This document shows positions 6,595 through 14,460 of a stretch of 14,634 nucleotides of DNA, piece by piece; positions within the stretch are counted from its first letter, which is position 1, and every line of letters starts with the position of its first letter. Source of the stretch: Burkholderiales bacterium (GTDB lineage Bacteria > Pseudomonadota > Gammaproteobacteria > Burkholderiales > Nitrosomonadaceae); contig JACKLU010000027.1 of the NCBI GenBank assembly GCA_024235735.1, positions 1 through 14,634 of the forward strand. Direction: 5' to 3'. The notes beneath the pieces were generated by a model. That model searched no databases. It was not told the DNA's origin and saw nothing but the letters and a program-made list of their open reading frames with translations. Made by a program: the position numbers and the translations under genes.

Positions 6595-6690
6595 CTTTGA
6601 CTCCTCGTCTCGTGGTTGGGACGAGAACGTTACTGCGATTGCCGTAACGGTCAAACCTTGCGGAGCCTCCCGGCAAACCTGGGGGTTTAC
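6286..6690 (-). mobile_element. IS200-type insertion sequence remnant (left end and 5' part of tnpA)
   Basis: Upstream of tnpA the minus strand carries structures typical of an IS200 left end. These are a hairpin AAACC-CCCA-GGTTT (6675-6688), CGTTAC-N10-GTAACG (6628-6649), and TCTCGT-N7-ACGAGA, which overlaps the region just before the ribosome binding site. In IS200, comparable hairpins mark the transposase-recognised end and keep tnpA translation low; assigning those roles here is an inference. The right end cannot be located because the 3' part of the gene is lost. IS200 elements make no target duplication, so the left boundary (about 6690) is approximate. Confidence 0.6.
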
Positions 6691-7015
6691 CTATTGTTAA
6701 TTAGGAACCTTGTTGTTGAATGGGCATAAGCGTTCCGACCGGTATCGATTAGCTTTAGGCGATTGATCATTAACGAGATGCTCAAATACCTCGGCGAGTG
6801 GTTATATGATTTTCGTCATTCGTTTTTGTCTTTTCTGTTTATCATCAGTCCCATCGTAATATACACGACACTTTTCCAAAAATCATCCCTGTAATGTCGC
6901 ATAACCCAAGCCAATAAACTGCACTATGGGATGTAAATATCAGATTACTTGCTTTACTTGCCCACCAACCGCCCGCAACATCAAAAAAACCAATAAGCAT
7001 CACTGGCACGTTCAG
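6691..7015. other. Intergenic stretch without recognisable gene
   Basis: This region lies between the IS200 remnant and the 3' end of speA. It is AT-rich, with stop codons in all frames at short intervals, and no protein family was recognised in the short open frames. One minus-strand frame ending near 6825 (... YITMGLMINRKDKNE) looks mildly protein-like but lacks supporting signals. The only feature I would call is the speA terminator at 6983-7006. The stretch may hold eroded mobile DNA. Confidence 0.45.
6983..7006 (-). terminator. Rho-independent terminator of the speBA operon
   Basis: On the minus strand, 10 nt after the speA stop, CCAGTGATGCTTATTGG (7006-6990) folds into a 7-bp stem (two G-U pairs) with a 3-nt loop. 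It is followed at once by seven T residues (6989-6983). Position and polarity fit a terminator for the leftward spe transcript. The stem is short and not GC-rich, so efficiency may be moderate. Confidence 0.6.
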
Positions 7016-8980
7016 TCATACGGCAGTGTTATGACGCGCATTACAATACGTCGTATCCTCCAGGTGGCGATTGTAGATGGTCAGAATCCGGGTGCCGTCG
7101 TTTGGTTTGATGCGACCTGCATTCACCTGCTGGCGGACAAATTCAGACATGCGCCGGTCGAGGTCATTCGGAAAATACTGTACCTGGTTGAGCATTTCCT
7201 TGACGCTGACGCCTTTCAGCAGTTCCTCTATCCAGAACCCGCCTTCCTCCTCCGTTCTGGCGTAAATATGCACTTCATCGACGCGGCCGAACAGGTTATG
7301 CGCATCACCGAGAATTTCCTGATAGGCGCCGACGAGAAATATGCCGAGATAATAGGGTTCGCTGGCGCAGAAATCATGCAGCGGCAGGTAATTCACCGTG
7401 CCGGATGAGGTAATATACTGACTGACCTTGCCATCCGAATCGCAGGTCAGATCGACCAGCTGTCCTCTGCGCTCGGGTTTTTCCAACAATCTGTGCAGTG
7501 GCATGACAGGAAAAGTCTGACCGATCGCCCAGTGATCGATAATCGAATGAAATACTGAAAAATTGCCCAGATAGAGGTCGGTGAGCTGTTTCTCCAGTTC
7601 CAGTTGTTCCGCGGGCGCGGGACTCAGTTCAGCCGCCGTCAGTTTGCGCAGCGCAACGCGGCAGATGCTCCAGTATATCGTCTCCAGTTGCGCCGCATGC
7701 TCCACCGACAGGTAACCCAGCCGCGCCATTTGCTCGCCTTCTTCGTGGATTTCCAGCGCATCGTGATAGCACTCCAGCACAGCGGCGGCATGTTCGGTCA
7801 GTTCCACTTCACCAAACACCGCATTCATCCGCGCCACGACAGCCGGCGCATCATCAGGAATCTGCGCCAGTGGTGTGCTGTCAGGTTTGTGCACGCCCAG
7901 TACGGGAACAACCAGCAAGGAGTGATGCGCGGTCAGCGCCCGCCCGCTCTCGGATAGCAGATCAGGCACAGGCACGCCGCGTTCATCGCAGATTTCCTTG
8001 ACGCTGTAGACGATGACATTGGCATACTCTTTCAGGCCGTAGTTGATAAAACTGTCCGGGTCGCTGTAATCGGCGCCGTAATTGACGCCAAGCCCGCCGC
8101 CGACATCCAGGCACCTGATCCGCAATCCCCGCAGGGTCAAATCGGCATAGATCTGCGTAATCTCCTTGACCGCGCTGCGCAGCACCTGAATATCGGATAT
8201 CTGGCTGCCCAGATGAAAATGCAGCAATTCCAGCTGTTCTGACATTTCATCGCGTTCAAGCTGCTGCACCAGCATGACCAGTTCGGGCAGGGTCAGCCCG
8301 AATTTCGATCGCGCCCCGCCCGATTCGGACCAGTGCCCCGATCCTCTGGTGCCGAGCTTCAGGCGCACGCCCATGCGCGGCCGCAAAGACCGGGCTTTGG
8401 CCAGCGCCATCAACTGTTCGAATTCGGAATATTTCTCGATAATCGGCACGACCTGCTGGCCGAGCTGCTGCGCATTGAGCATCAAACTCAGCATGACATC
8501 GTCCTTGACGCCGTTGCAAAGCAGCAAAGTCTTGTCACCCACCAGCGGCAATGTCGCCAGCAGCTCCGCTTTCGAGCCGCATTCCAGTCCGATGTTAAAC
8601 GTCTGGCCTGCGTCCAGGATTTCAGTCACCACTTCATGCAATTGATTGACCTTGACCGGATAGACACTGCGGTAAGTTCCCGCATAGCCGCATTCCTGTA
8701 TGGTGTTCTGAAACTTCAGATTCAGGCGGTGCACACGCGCGCTGATGATATCCTGGAAACGAATCAGCAAAGGCAGGGAAACACCTTCGGCGCGGGCCGC
8801 GCGAATAACATCCATGATATCGATCCGCAACGCCGGGTCGGAAGTAGGGCAAACGGCAACGTGCCCCTGCTCATTCACGGAATAAAAGCCATCCGACCAG
8901 TTGTCCATAGCATACAACGCCTGGGCGTCGGCATGACTCCATCCGGGTTCCAAGGTATCGTCACGCATCGTCGGCTGCAT
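7016..8980 (-). CDS. speA: Biosynthetic arginine decarboxylase
   Basis: A PLP enzyme of the alanine-racemase-fold (type III) decarboxylases that converts arginine to agmatine and CO2, the first step of the agmatine route to putrescine. It is 654 residues from ATG 8980, close to the 658 of E. coli SpeA. Landmarks are WSDGFYSVNEQGHVAVCP near the N-terminus and YPVKVNQ with the PLP lysine at residue 110. Others are GLECGSKAEL, LLHFHLGSQI, DVGGGLGVNYG (phosphate-binding glycine loop) and SESGRALTAHH. The late EEGGFWIEELLKG segment also fits. Two starts are possible: 8980 (weak GAG 8 nt upstream) and 8968 (no ribosome binding site). Either overlaps the end of speB, which argues for coupled translation. 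A longer open frame upstream to 9100 lies inside speB and is not coding. It uses the product-channelling neighbour SpeB. Confidence 0.96.
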   Translation of the reverse strand: MQPTMRDDTLEPGWSHADAQALYAMDNWSDGFYSVNEQGHVAVCPTSDPALRIDIMDVIRAARAEGVSLPLLIRFQDIISARVHRLNLKFQNTIQECGYAGTYRSVYPVKVNQLHEVVTEILDAGQTFNIGLECGSKAELLATLPLVGDKTLLLCNGVKDDVMLSLMLNAQQLGQQVVPIIEKYSEFEQLMALAKARSLRPRMGVRLKLGTRGSGHWSESGGARSKFGLTLPELVMLVQQLERDEMSEQLELLHFHLGSQISDIQVLRSAVKEITQIYADLTLRGLRIRCLDVGGGLGVNYGADYSDPDSFINYGLKEYANVIVYSVKEICDERGVPVPDLLSESGRALTAHHSLLVVPVLGVHKPDSTPLAQIPDDAPAVVARMNAVFGEVELTEHAAAVLECYHDALEIHEEGEQMARLGYLSVEHAAQLETIYWSICRVALRKLTAAELSPAPAEQLELEKQLTDLYLGNFSVFHSIIDHWAIGQTFPVMPLHRLLEKPERRGQLVDLTCDSDGKVSQYITSSGTVNYLPLHDFCASEPYYLGIFLVGAYQEILGDAHNLFGRVDEVHIYARTEEEGGFWIEELLKGVSVKEMLNQVQYFPNDLDRRMSEFVRQQVNAGRIKPNDGTRILTIYNRHLEDTTYCNARHNTAV

Positions 8981-9929
8981 TTTTCGCACTCGATTCCGCG
9001 CGGTTTTCCGCAAAAAGGCATAACAACTCAATCGCAATCTGCGCCGCCGCCAGCGCGGTAATTTCAGCATGATCATAGGCAGGCGCAACCTCGACCACAT
9101 CCATGCCGATCAGATTAATGCCGCGCAGTTCCCGAATGATATTCAAAGCCTGGAAAGTGGACAGCCCGCCCGGCACCGGTGTGCCCGTGCCCGGCGCAAA
9201 CGCCGGATCGAGACAGTCGATATCAAAAGTAATATAAACCGGCGTATCTTTGACACGCTCGCGTATCTGCGCGGCAATTGCGCTGCCTGTCGTCTGATGG
9301 ACATCGGCGGCGGAAATGATGTTGAAACCCAGCATGTCCTCGTTGACAGTCCGGATGCCGATTTGCGTGGACGTCGCGGGATTGACGATATTTTCATGCG
9401 CTGCATGATAGAACATGGTGCCGTGATTGATATCTTTGCCGGACGGCAGCCAGGTATCGGTATGCGCATCGAAATGAATCAGACTGATCGTGCCATAAGC
9501 AACCGCATGCGCCCGCAGGCTGGGGTAAGCGATGAAATGATCACCGCCCAGCAGCAAAGATGCCGCGCCCGCTTCGATGATATGCGCGACATGCCGCTCG
9601 ATATGCGCAACATCCTGCAGATGATCGTTCACAGGCGCGCAGTCGCCATAATCGACCACGCGCAACGCAGCGAGCGGATCAACGCGCCACGGCCAGGGAC
9701 GCTCCCATGCCAACGAAAGCGATGCATTGCGTATCGCACGCGGTCCCAGCCGCGCACCCGGACGATTGGTTGTGGCAATATCCAGTGGAACGCCTGAAAC
9801 AGCCACATCGACACCCGCCAGGTCGGTCTGGTAAGGCGCACGAAAAAAACTTGCCGCCCCCCCGAAACTCAACGTATGCGACATCCCCTGCCCCGGCTTT
9901 CCCCGGAATCCGCTATCCCAACTGCTCAT
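8961..9929 (-). CDS. speB: Agmatinase (agmatine ureohydrolase)
   Basis: A binuclear manganese enzyme of the arginase/ureohydrolase family that splits agmatine into putrescine and urea. From ATG 9929 it is 322 residues, slightly longer than E. coli SpeB. All metal-ligand motifs are present: GGDH (His131), DAHTD (Asp154, His156, Asp158) and FDIDCLDPAFAPGTGTP (Asp236, Asp238). NRPGARLGPRAIR near residue 56 is also typical. The start at 9929 is chosen over an ATG at 9965 because a strong GGGAGG lies 6 nt upstream. It is the first gene of a two-gene leftward operon; its TGA (8963-8961) falls inside the start region of speA. Having decarboxylase and ureohydrolase translated together points to putrescine synthesis rather than arginine catabolism. 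The urea released could be used if the cell has urease. Confidence 0.96.
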   Translation of the reverse strand: MSSWDSGFRGKPGQGMSHTLSFGGAASFFRAPYQTDLAGVDVAVSGVPLDIATTNRPGARLGPRAIRNASLSLAWERPWPWRVDPLAALRVVDYGDCAPVNDHLQDVAHIERHVAHIIEAGAASLLLGGDHFIAYPSLRAHAVAYGTISLIHFDAHTDTWLPSGKDINHGTMFYHAAHENIVNPATSTQIGIRTVNEDMLGFNIISAADVHQTTGSAIAAQIRERVKDTPVYITFDIDCLDPAFAPGTGTPVPGGLSTFQALNIIRELRGINLIGMDVVEVAPAYDHAEITALAAAQIAIELLCLFAENRAESSAKNAADDA

Positions 9930-9962
9930 AAAAATCCTCCCGCCTAACTGGTCAACATTCCC

Positions 9963-9977
9963 CAATCATAATGATTG
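9963..9977. promoter_or_regulatory. 15-bp perfect palindrome over the speB -10 box (candidate operator)
   Basis: CAATCAT-A-ATGATTG is a perfect 7-1-7 inverted repeat that covers the predicted -10 hexamer of the speBA promoter. A dimeric regulator bound here would block RNA polymerase. It does not match the ArgR box (TGAAT-N4-ATTCA) or a standard Fur box, so the binding protein, if any, is unknown. Confidence 0.4.
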
Positions 9978-9992
9978 ACAGCCATTTGTAAA
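9965..9992 (-). promoter_or_regulatory. Sigma-70-type promoter of speBA
   Basis: On the minus strand, TTTACA (9992-9987) and TATGAT (9970-9965) are separated by 16 bp; each hexamer matches five of six consensus bases. Transcription would start near 9958, leaving a leader of about 28 nt with the strong GGGAGG ribosome binding site of speB. Confidence 0.55.
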
Positions 9993-10321
9993 CTGTAATT
10001 TGCAGTAACCCGCGATATCCGGCAGCGCATCGAACATGCCGGGTTTTCCGGAACGTATTTGGATCGAAATTTGAGCGGATCAAGTGGATCATCGTTTAAA
10101 TTTCAGGATAAATCATCCGCATCCGTCAGTGGCGATTTTGATCAATTCACGGCTGAACACGTCATCATCATTCATTCTCACCGCATTCAAACAGTATACA
10201 ATACGGTTTTTTCCATTTAGCAGGACATGATTGCATGCTGGCGGGGTAAAAGATAAATCAAGGATCAATATTCTCGCTTAAAAAACCAGCAATAACCGGT
10301 TTTCCGGGTTAAAATAGACAA
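9993..10321. other. Divergent spacer between speB and hisC
   Basis: No gene is seen. The stretch holds three GGATC copies close together (10061-10090) and two similar hairpin-forming GGTTTTCCGG sequences (near 10041 and 10298, the latter just before hisC). It must contain the hisC promoter. There is no his leader peptide with a histidine-codon run, so classical his attenuation is not visible. Confidence 0.5.
10175..10202 (+). promoter_or_regulatory. Weak candidate promoter for hisC
   Basis: TTCTCA (10175-10180) and TACAAT (10197-10202) are 16 bp apart. The -10 is good and the -35 is poor. It would leave a leader of over 100 nt before hisC. A competing possibility is the TAAAAT at 10310-10315, which would give a leaderless mRNA. 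Confidence 0.25.
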
Positions 10322-11407
10322 ATGATGCATTCCTACCAACCCACCGATATCATCCGGCCCGAAATACTTGAATTAAAGGCTTATCACGTACCGCCAGCCA
10401 CCGGCATGATCAAGCTGGATGCAATGGAAAATCCGTATACTTTGCCGGAAGCCCTGCAAAGCGAAGTGGCGCAGATCGCGGCATTAGCACCGATTAACCG
10501 CTACCCAGATCCGAATGCTACCGAATTGAAGTCCGCATTGCGGCAAACGCTCGGCATACCGGAATCCATGCCGATCATGCTCGGCAATGGTTCGGATGAA
10601 ATTATTCAAATCATTGCAATGGCCACGGCAAAACCGGGCGCTGTCTTGCTGAGCGTGGAACCTGCCTTTGTCATGTTTCGCATGATCGCGACATTCGCGA
10701 ATATGCGCTATGTCGGCGTACCACTAAAACGGGATTTTTCGCTCGATGCCGATGCCATGCTCAAAGCCATCGAGCAACATAAACCCGCGGTCATTTTTCT
10801 GGCCTATCCCAACAATCCCACGGGCAATTTGTTTGACAAAGATGTTCTGATGCAAATCATCAGAGCCACGCCAGGTATTGTGATTATTGACGAAGCTTAT
10901 CACGCCTTTGCCGACGCGAGTGTGATTGATGAGCTGGAACAGCACCCCAATTTACTGTTGATGCGTACGCTGTCAAAACTCGGACTCGCAGGCCTGCGTC
11001 TGGGGTTGATCACTGGCCACTCAGCCTGGCTTAACGAATTTGAAAAAATACGCCTCCCGTACAATGTCAGCGTACTGACGCAACATATCACGCAAATTGC
11101 GCTTCGTCATATCGACGTGTTACTCAGACAGGCTGAGCAGATCAAAGTGGAGCGCGCCAGAATGTATGCACAGCTGACCGCAATGAATACACTTGAAGTT
11201 TTTCCGTCCGACGCCAATTTCATCCTTTTCCGTGTCAATCATGCTACCCGGATATTCCAGATGCTTAAAGAAAAAGGTATTTTGATTAAAAACCTTGATA
11301 GTGCCCATGCCTTGTTGGATAATTGCTTACGCGTTACCGTGGGCACATTCGAAGAAAATGCGCAATTTATAGCAACACTACAGAATCTGTTGAACGAAAA
11401 GCACTGA
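10322..11407 (+). CDS. hisC: Histidinol-phosphate aminotransferase
   Basis: A PLP aminotransferase (fold type I, class II) that converts imidazole-acetol phosphate and glutamate to histidinol phosphate. It has 361 residues, typical for HisC. Features in order: MENPYTLP substrate-binding start (34-42), NRYPDPNATELKSAL (59-73), GNGSDEIIQII (88-98), PNNPTG (163-168) and DEAYHAFA (190-197). The Schiff-base lysine is Lys219 in TLSKLGLAGLRLG. The start is ATG-ATG at 10322/10325. No ribosome binding site is visible before it, and a TAAAAT box ends 6 nt upstream, so the mRNA may be leaderless. It is the first gene of the his cluster here; hisG and hisD are not upstream, where divergent speBA lies instead. 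Confidence 0.96.
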   Translation: MMHSYQPTDIIRPEILELKAYHVPPATGMIKLDAMENPYTLPEALQSEVAQIAALAPINRYPDPNATELKSALRQTLGIPESMPIMLGNGSDEIIQIIAMATAKPGAVLLSVEPAFVMFRMIATFANMRYVGVPLKRDFSLDADAMLKAIEQHKPAVIFLAYPNNPTGNLFDKDVLMQIIRATPGIVIIDEAYHAFADASVIDELEQHPNLLLMRTLSKLGLAGLRLGLITGHSAWLNEFEKIRLPYNVSVLTQHITQIALRHIDVLLRQAEQIKVERARMYAQLTAMNTLEVFPSDANFILFRVNHATRIFQMLKEKGILIKNLDSAHALLDNCLRVTVGTFEENAQFIATLQNLLNEKH

Positions 11408-11475
11408 AATTCACCGACATCATTGACTTATAACCTGAGCAGCACCCACCATAACAATACACTCTTTTCAGTTTT

Positions 11476-12063
11476 ATGCGTCAGGCCCAGATCACACGCA
11501 ACACCCTGGAAACCCAGATCACAGTCAGCCTGAATCTGGATGGCACGGGAAAAGCCGTTCAAAATACCGGCATACCTTTCCTCGAACACATGCTTGATCA
11601 AATCGCGCGTCACGGCATGCTGGATTTTGAAATCAACGCAAAAGGCGACTTGCATATCGATGCGCACCATACGGTTGAAGATATCGGTATCACGCTCGGC
11701 CAGGCATTTTTCAAAGCCGTTGGCGACAAAAAAGGCATACGCCGCTACGGCCATGCCTATGTACCGCTTGACGAAGCGCTGACACGCGTGGTTATCGATT
11801 TATCCGGCCGCCCGGGGCTGGTCATGAACGCCGAATTTACCCGCGCCCGCATCGGAGATTTTGATGTCGATCTCATCAATGAATTCTTTCAGGGATTTGT
11901 TAACCACGCCCTGATTACGCTGCACATCGATAATCTGGCCGGAAAGAATGCGCATCATCAGGCCGAAACCATTTTTAAAGCATTTGGACGCGCATTACGC
12001 ATGGCGCTTGAAATTGACTCGGCAGCCGCGAGCATCATCCCCTCCACCAAAGGCACACTATAA
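11476..12063 (+). CDS. hisB: Imidazoleglycerol-phosphate dehydratase
   Basis: A manganese enzyme that dehydrates imidazoleglycerol phosphate to imidazole-acetol phosphate, the step before HisC. It is the monofunctional form of 195 residues; there is no N-terminal histidinol-phosphatase domain as in enterobacterial HisB, so that phosphatase must be encoded elsewhere. Metal-binding histidine motifs are FLEHMLDQIARH (His38, His46), HHTVED (64-69) and NAHHQAE (His160, His161, Glu164), matching the internal duplication of the family. It follows hisC after 68 bp. No clear ribosome binding site precedes ATG 11476, which is unusual for an internal operon gene. Confidence 0.97.
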   Translation: MRQAQITRNTLETQITVSLNLDGTGKAVQNTGIPFLEHMLDQIARHGMLDFEINAKGDLHIDAHHTVEDIGITLGQAFFKAVGDKKGIRRYGHAYVPLDEALTRVVIDLSGRPGLVMNAEFTRARIGDFDVDLINEFFQGFVNHALITLHIDNLAGKNAHHQAETIFKAFGRALRMALEIDSAAASIIPSTKGTL

Positions 12064-12091
12064 AGCCGGCATCGTTACTTATCAAAACGGT

Positions 12092-12736
12092 ATGATTGAT
12101 ATTGCAATTGTTGATTACGGCATGGGCAATCTGCGTTCCGTGCATAAAGCACTTGAACATGTAGCACCTGATGCCTCAGTAGTAGTAACCGACGATCCTT
12201 CTGTCGTTAATCAGGCTGCGCGCATTGTCGTTCCCGGCCAAGGCGCAATGCCCAACTGCATGCACGAACTCAAAATGCGCGGCCTACAGGATGCGGTCAT
12301 ACAATCGGCCAGAAGCAAACCTTTTCTGGGTATCTGCATCGGGCTGCAAATGCTTTTTGAAGAAAGTGAGGAAGGACACGTCCGGGGTCTTAATCTGTTA
12401 CCCGGCAAGGTCGTGCATTTTCCCGCGGCAGCCATGACCACACCCGACGGACAGAAACTCAAAGTGCCGCACATGGGCTGGAACCAGGTCTATCAGACGA
12501 TGGATCATCCCCTGTGGCGGGGAATAGCCCGGGATGCGCGTTTTTATTTCGTTCACAGCTACTATGTCGAAACACCCGACGAACACTGTATCGCCGCGCA
12601 GAGTAAATACCCCTTTGCGTTTACCTGCGCGGTTGCAAAAAACAATATTTTCGCGGTACAGTTCCACCCTGAAAAAAGCCATACTGCTGGATTAACGCTT
12701 TTGCGCAACTTCTCAGCGTGGTCACCCGGCGCCTGA
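12092..12736 (+). CDS. hisH: Imidazole glycerol phosphate synthase, glutaminase subunit
   Basis: A class I glutamine amidotransferase that hydrolyses glutamine and channels ammonia to HisF. It has 214 residues. The start at 12092 is fixed by the family N-terminus IAIVDYGMGNLRSV; an open frame continues upstream into hisB but is not coding. The oxyanion loop is VVPGQGAMP (46-54). The catalytic triad is Cys82 in GICIGLQ, with His192 and Glu194 in QFHPEKSH. HMGWNQV (127-133) is also typical. It lies 28 bp after hisB and is separated from its partner hisF by hisA, the common proteobacterial order. Its ribosome binding site is weak. Confidence 0.96.
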   Translation: MIDIAIVDYGMGNLRSVHKALEHVAPDASVVVTDDPSVVNQAARIVVPGQGAMPNCMHELKMRGLQDAVIQSARSKPFLGICIGLQMLFEESEEGHVRGLNLLPGKVVHFPAAAMTTPDGQKLKVPHMGWNQVYQTMDHPLWRGIARDARFYFVHSYYVETPDEHCIAAQSKYPFAFTCAVAKNNIFAVQFHPEKSHTAGLTLLRNFSAWSPGA

Positions 12737-12838
12737 AACCAATCAAGGAAAGCATTTTTCCGGTACAAACTATATACAGATAGAAACCAGAGCATAAACA
12801 ACACAGTTTTTAACCCGATTATCAATTTAAATTAGGCT

Positions 12839-13591
12839 ATGCTGATTATTCCTGCAATAGATATCAAAGATGGACACTGCGTTCGCTTGAAACAAGGCGT
12901 TATGGAAGATGCAACGGTTTTCTCGGAGAATCCGGGTGAAATGGCGACACACTGGTTGAAACAAGGTGCGCGGCGTCTGCATTTAGTGGATTTAAACGGT
13001 GCGTTTGCCGGAAAGCCCAAAAACAAAACCGCGATCCGTGAAATCGTACAGGCCATCAATAATGAAATTCCGATCCAGCTGGGCGGCGGCATTCGCGATC
13101 TGGATACGATCGAAGGCTATCTTGATGAGGGCGTGTCCTACGTCATCATCGGCACTGCAGCCGTCAAGATACCCGGTTTTCTGCACGACGCCTGCAACGC
13201 ATTTCCCGGCCAGATTCTGGTAGGTCTGGATGCCAGAGAAGGTAAAGTCGCCGTCGATGGCTGGTCCAAAGTCACCGGTCACGATGTTGTTGATCTGGCG
13301 ATAAAATTTGAGAGCTACGGCGTCGATGCGATCATTTATACCGATATCGGACGGGATGGCATGCTTTCGGGAATCAACATTGAGGCCACTGTGGAGTTGG
13401 CCAGAAAACTGACCATACCGGTCATCGCCAGCGGCGGCATCACCAATCTTGACGATGTCAGAACCCTGTGCGAGAACGAATCGGAAGGCATCATGGGCGC
13501 GATAACCGGGCGCGCCATCTATGAAGGCACGCTGAATTTTCAAGAGGCGCAGACACTGGCCGACAAGCTCCACGATGAAAACAATATTTGA
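12839..13591 (+). CDS. hisA: ProFAR isomerase (HisA)
   Basis: 1-(5-phosphoribosyl)-5-[(5-phosphoribosylamino)methylideneamino]imidazole-4-carboxamide isomerase, a TIM-barrel Amadori-type isomerase that makes the substrate of HisF/HisH. It has 250 residues. The catalytic aspartates are Asp8 (IPAIDIKDG) and Asp131 (VGLDAREG). Phosphate-binding loops are LGGGIRD (81-87), YTDIGRDGM (168-175) and ASGGI. The half-barrel repeat shared with HisF is evident. It follows hisH after 102 bp without a visible terminator; a stem GGAAA-N5-TTTCC there lacks a T-run. The ribosome binding site is weak (TTAGG). Confidence 0.97.
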   Translation: MLIIPAIDIKDGHCVRLKQGVMEDATVFSENPGEMATHWLKQGARRLHLVDLNGAFAGKPKNKTAIREIVQAINNEIPIQLGGGIRDLDTIEGYLDEGVSYVIIGTAAVKIPGFLHDACNAFPGQILVGLDAREGKVAVDGWSKVTGHDVVDLAIKFESYGVDAIIYTDIGRDGMLSGINIEATVELARKLTIPVIASGGITNLDDVRTLCENESEGIMGAITGRAIYEGTLNFQEAQTLADKLHDENNI

Positions 13592-13639
13592 TTACGCTGC
13601 CGCTCACTGCCTTGACAGGGTTTTAAGGAAATTCCCCGC

Positions 13640-14416
13640 ATGAGTCTTGCCAAACGCATCATCCCCTGTCTGGACGTTACCAACGGGCGCGTGGTGAAAG
13701 GTGTCAACTTTGTTGAGCTGCGCGATGCGGGCGATCCGGTGGAAATTGCGCGGCGCTATAACGATCAGGGCGCTGATGAACTCACTTTCCTGGACATTAC
13801 CGCCAGTTCGGATAATCGTGACCTGATTCTGCATATCATCGAGGATGTCGCTTCCCAGGTTTTCATTCCACTGACTGTTGGCGGCGGTGTCAGACAGGTC
13901 GAAGACGTGCGCAGATTGTTGAATGCCGGCGCGGATAAGGTCAGCATCAACACATCCGCCGTGCTTAACCCGCAACTTGTCGCCGATGCATCGGGTCATT
14001 ATGGCGCGCAGTGCATTGTCGTCGCCATTGACGCAAAACGCGTTGATTCCTCACCCGGCAGCGAACCGCGCTGGGAAGTTTTTACGCACGGCGGTCGCAA
14101 ACCGACCGGACTTGAGGTCGTTGCCTGGGCGAAAAAAATGCAGGCGCTTGGCGCGGGAGAAATTCTTCTGACCAGCATGGACAGAGATGGCACCAAAAAC
14201 GGCTTTGACATTCCACTCACACGCGCCGTCTCCGATGCTGTCGACATCCCCGTCATCGCCAGCGGTGGTGTAGGTAATTTGGATCATCTCGTCGACGGCA
14301 TTTTACAGGGCCATGCCGACGCGGTTCTGGCGGCGAGTATTTTCCATTATGGCGAGTACACTATCCAGCAGGCCAAGCAGCGCATGGCGGAACATGGCAT
14401 CGAGGTTCGTCTGTAA
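13640..14416 (+). CDS. hisF: Imidazole glycerol phosphate synthase, cyclase subunit
   Basis: A TIM-barrel cyclase that uses ammonia from HisH to turn PRFAR into imidazoleglycerol phosphate plus AICAR, which re-enters purine synthesis. It has 258 residues. The catalytic aspartates are Asp12 (IIPCLDVTNGRVVKG) and Asp131 (VVAIDAKR). Phosphate loops are VGGGVRQ (80-86) and ASGGVGN. The LDITAS and SMDRDGTKNG segments are also diagnostic. ATG 13640 has an AAGGAAA ribosome binding site. The gap from hisA is 48 bp. It is paralogous to hisA, as seen in the shared half-barrel pattern. Confidence 0.97.
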   Translation: MSLAKRIIPCLDVTNGRVVKGVNFVELRDAGDPVEIARRYNDQGADELTFLDITASSDNRDLILHIIEDVASQVFIPLTVGGGVRQVEDVRRLLNAGADKVSINTSAVLNPQLVADASGHYGAQCIVVAIDAKRVDSSPGSEPRWEVFTHGGRKPTGLEVVAWAKKMQALGAGEILLTSMDRDGTKNGFDIPLTRAVSDAVDIPVIASGGVGNLDHLVDGILQGHADAVLAASIFHYGEYTIQQAKQRMAEHGIEVRL

Positions 14417-14460
14417 TGCTAGAATATGCTTCCGACAATTTTTTGCGAAGTTAAATACCC

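Noticed and set aside
8333..9061. Long plus-strand open frames opposite speA and speB (also 9069-9797)
   Set aside because: They are antisense shadows of two well-identified genes, lack ribosome binding sites and give no recognisable protein.
7016..9100. A longer speA reading frame starting at 9100 with an Arg-rich N-terminus
   Set aside because: The extra 40 residues lie inside speB, are Arg-rich shadow sequence and are not found in arginine decarboxylases; the family-like sequence begins close to 8980.
9963..9977. ArgR or Fur binding site at the speB promoter
   Set aside because: The 7-1-7 palindrome does not contain the TGAAT-N4-ATTCA core of ArgR boxes or the GATAAT-type arms of Fur boxes.
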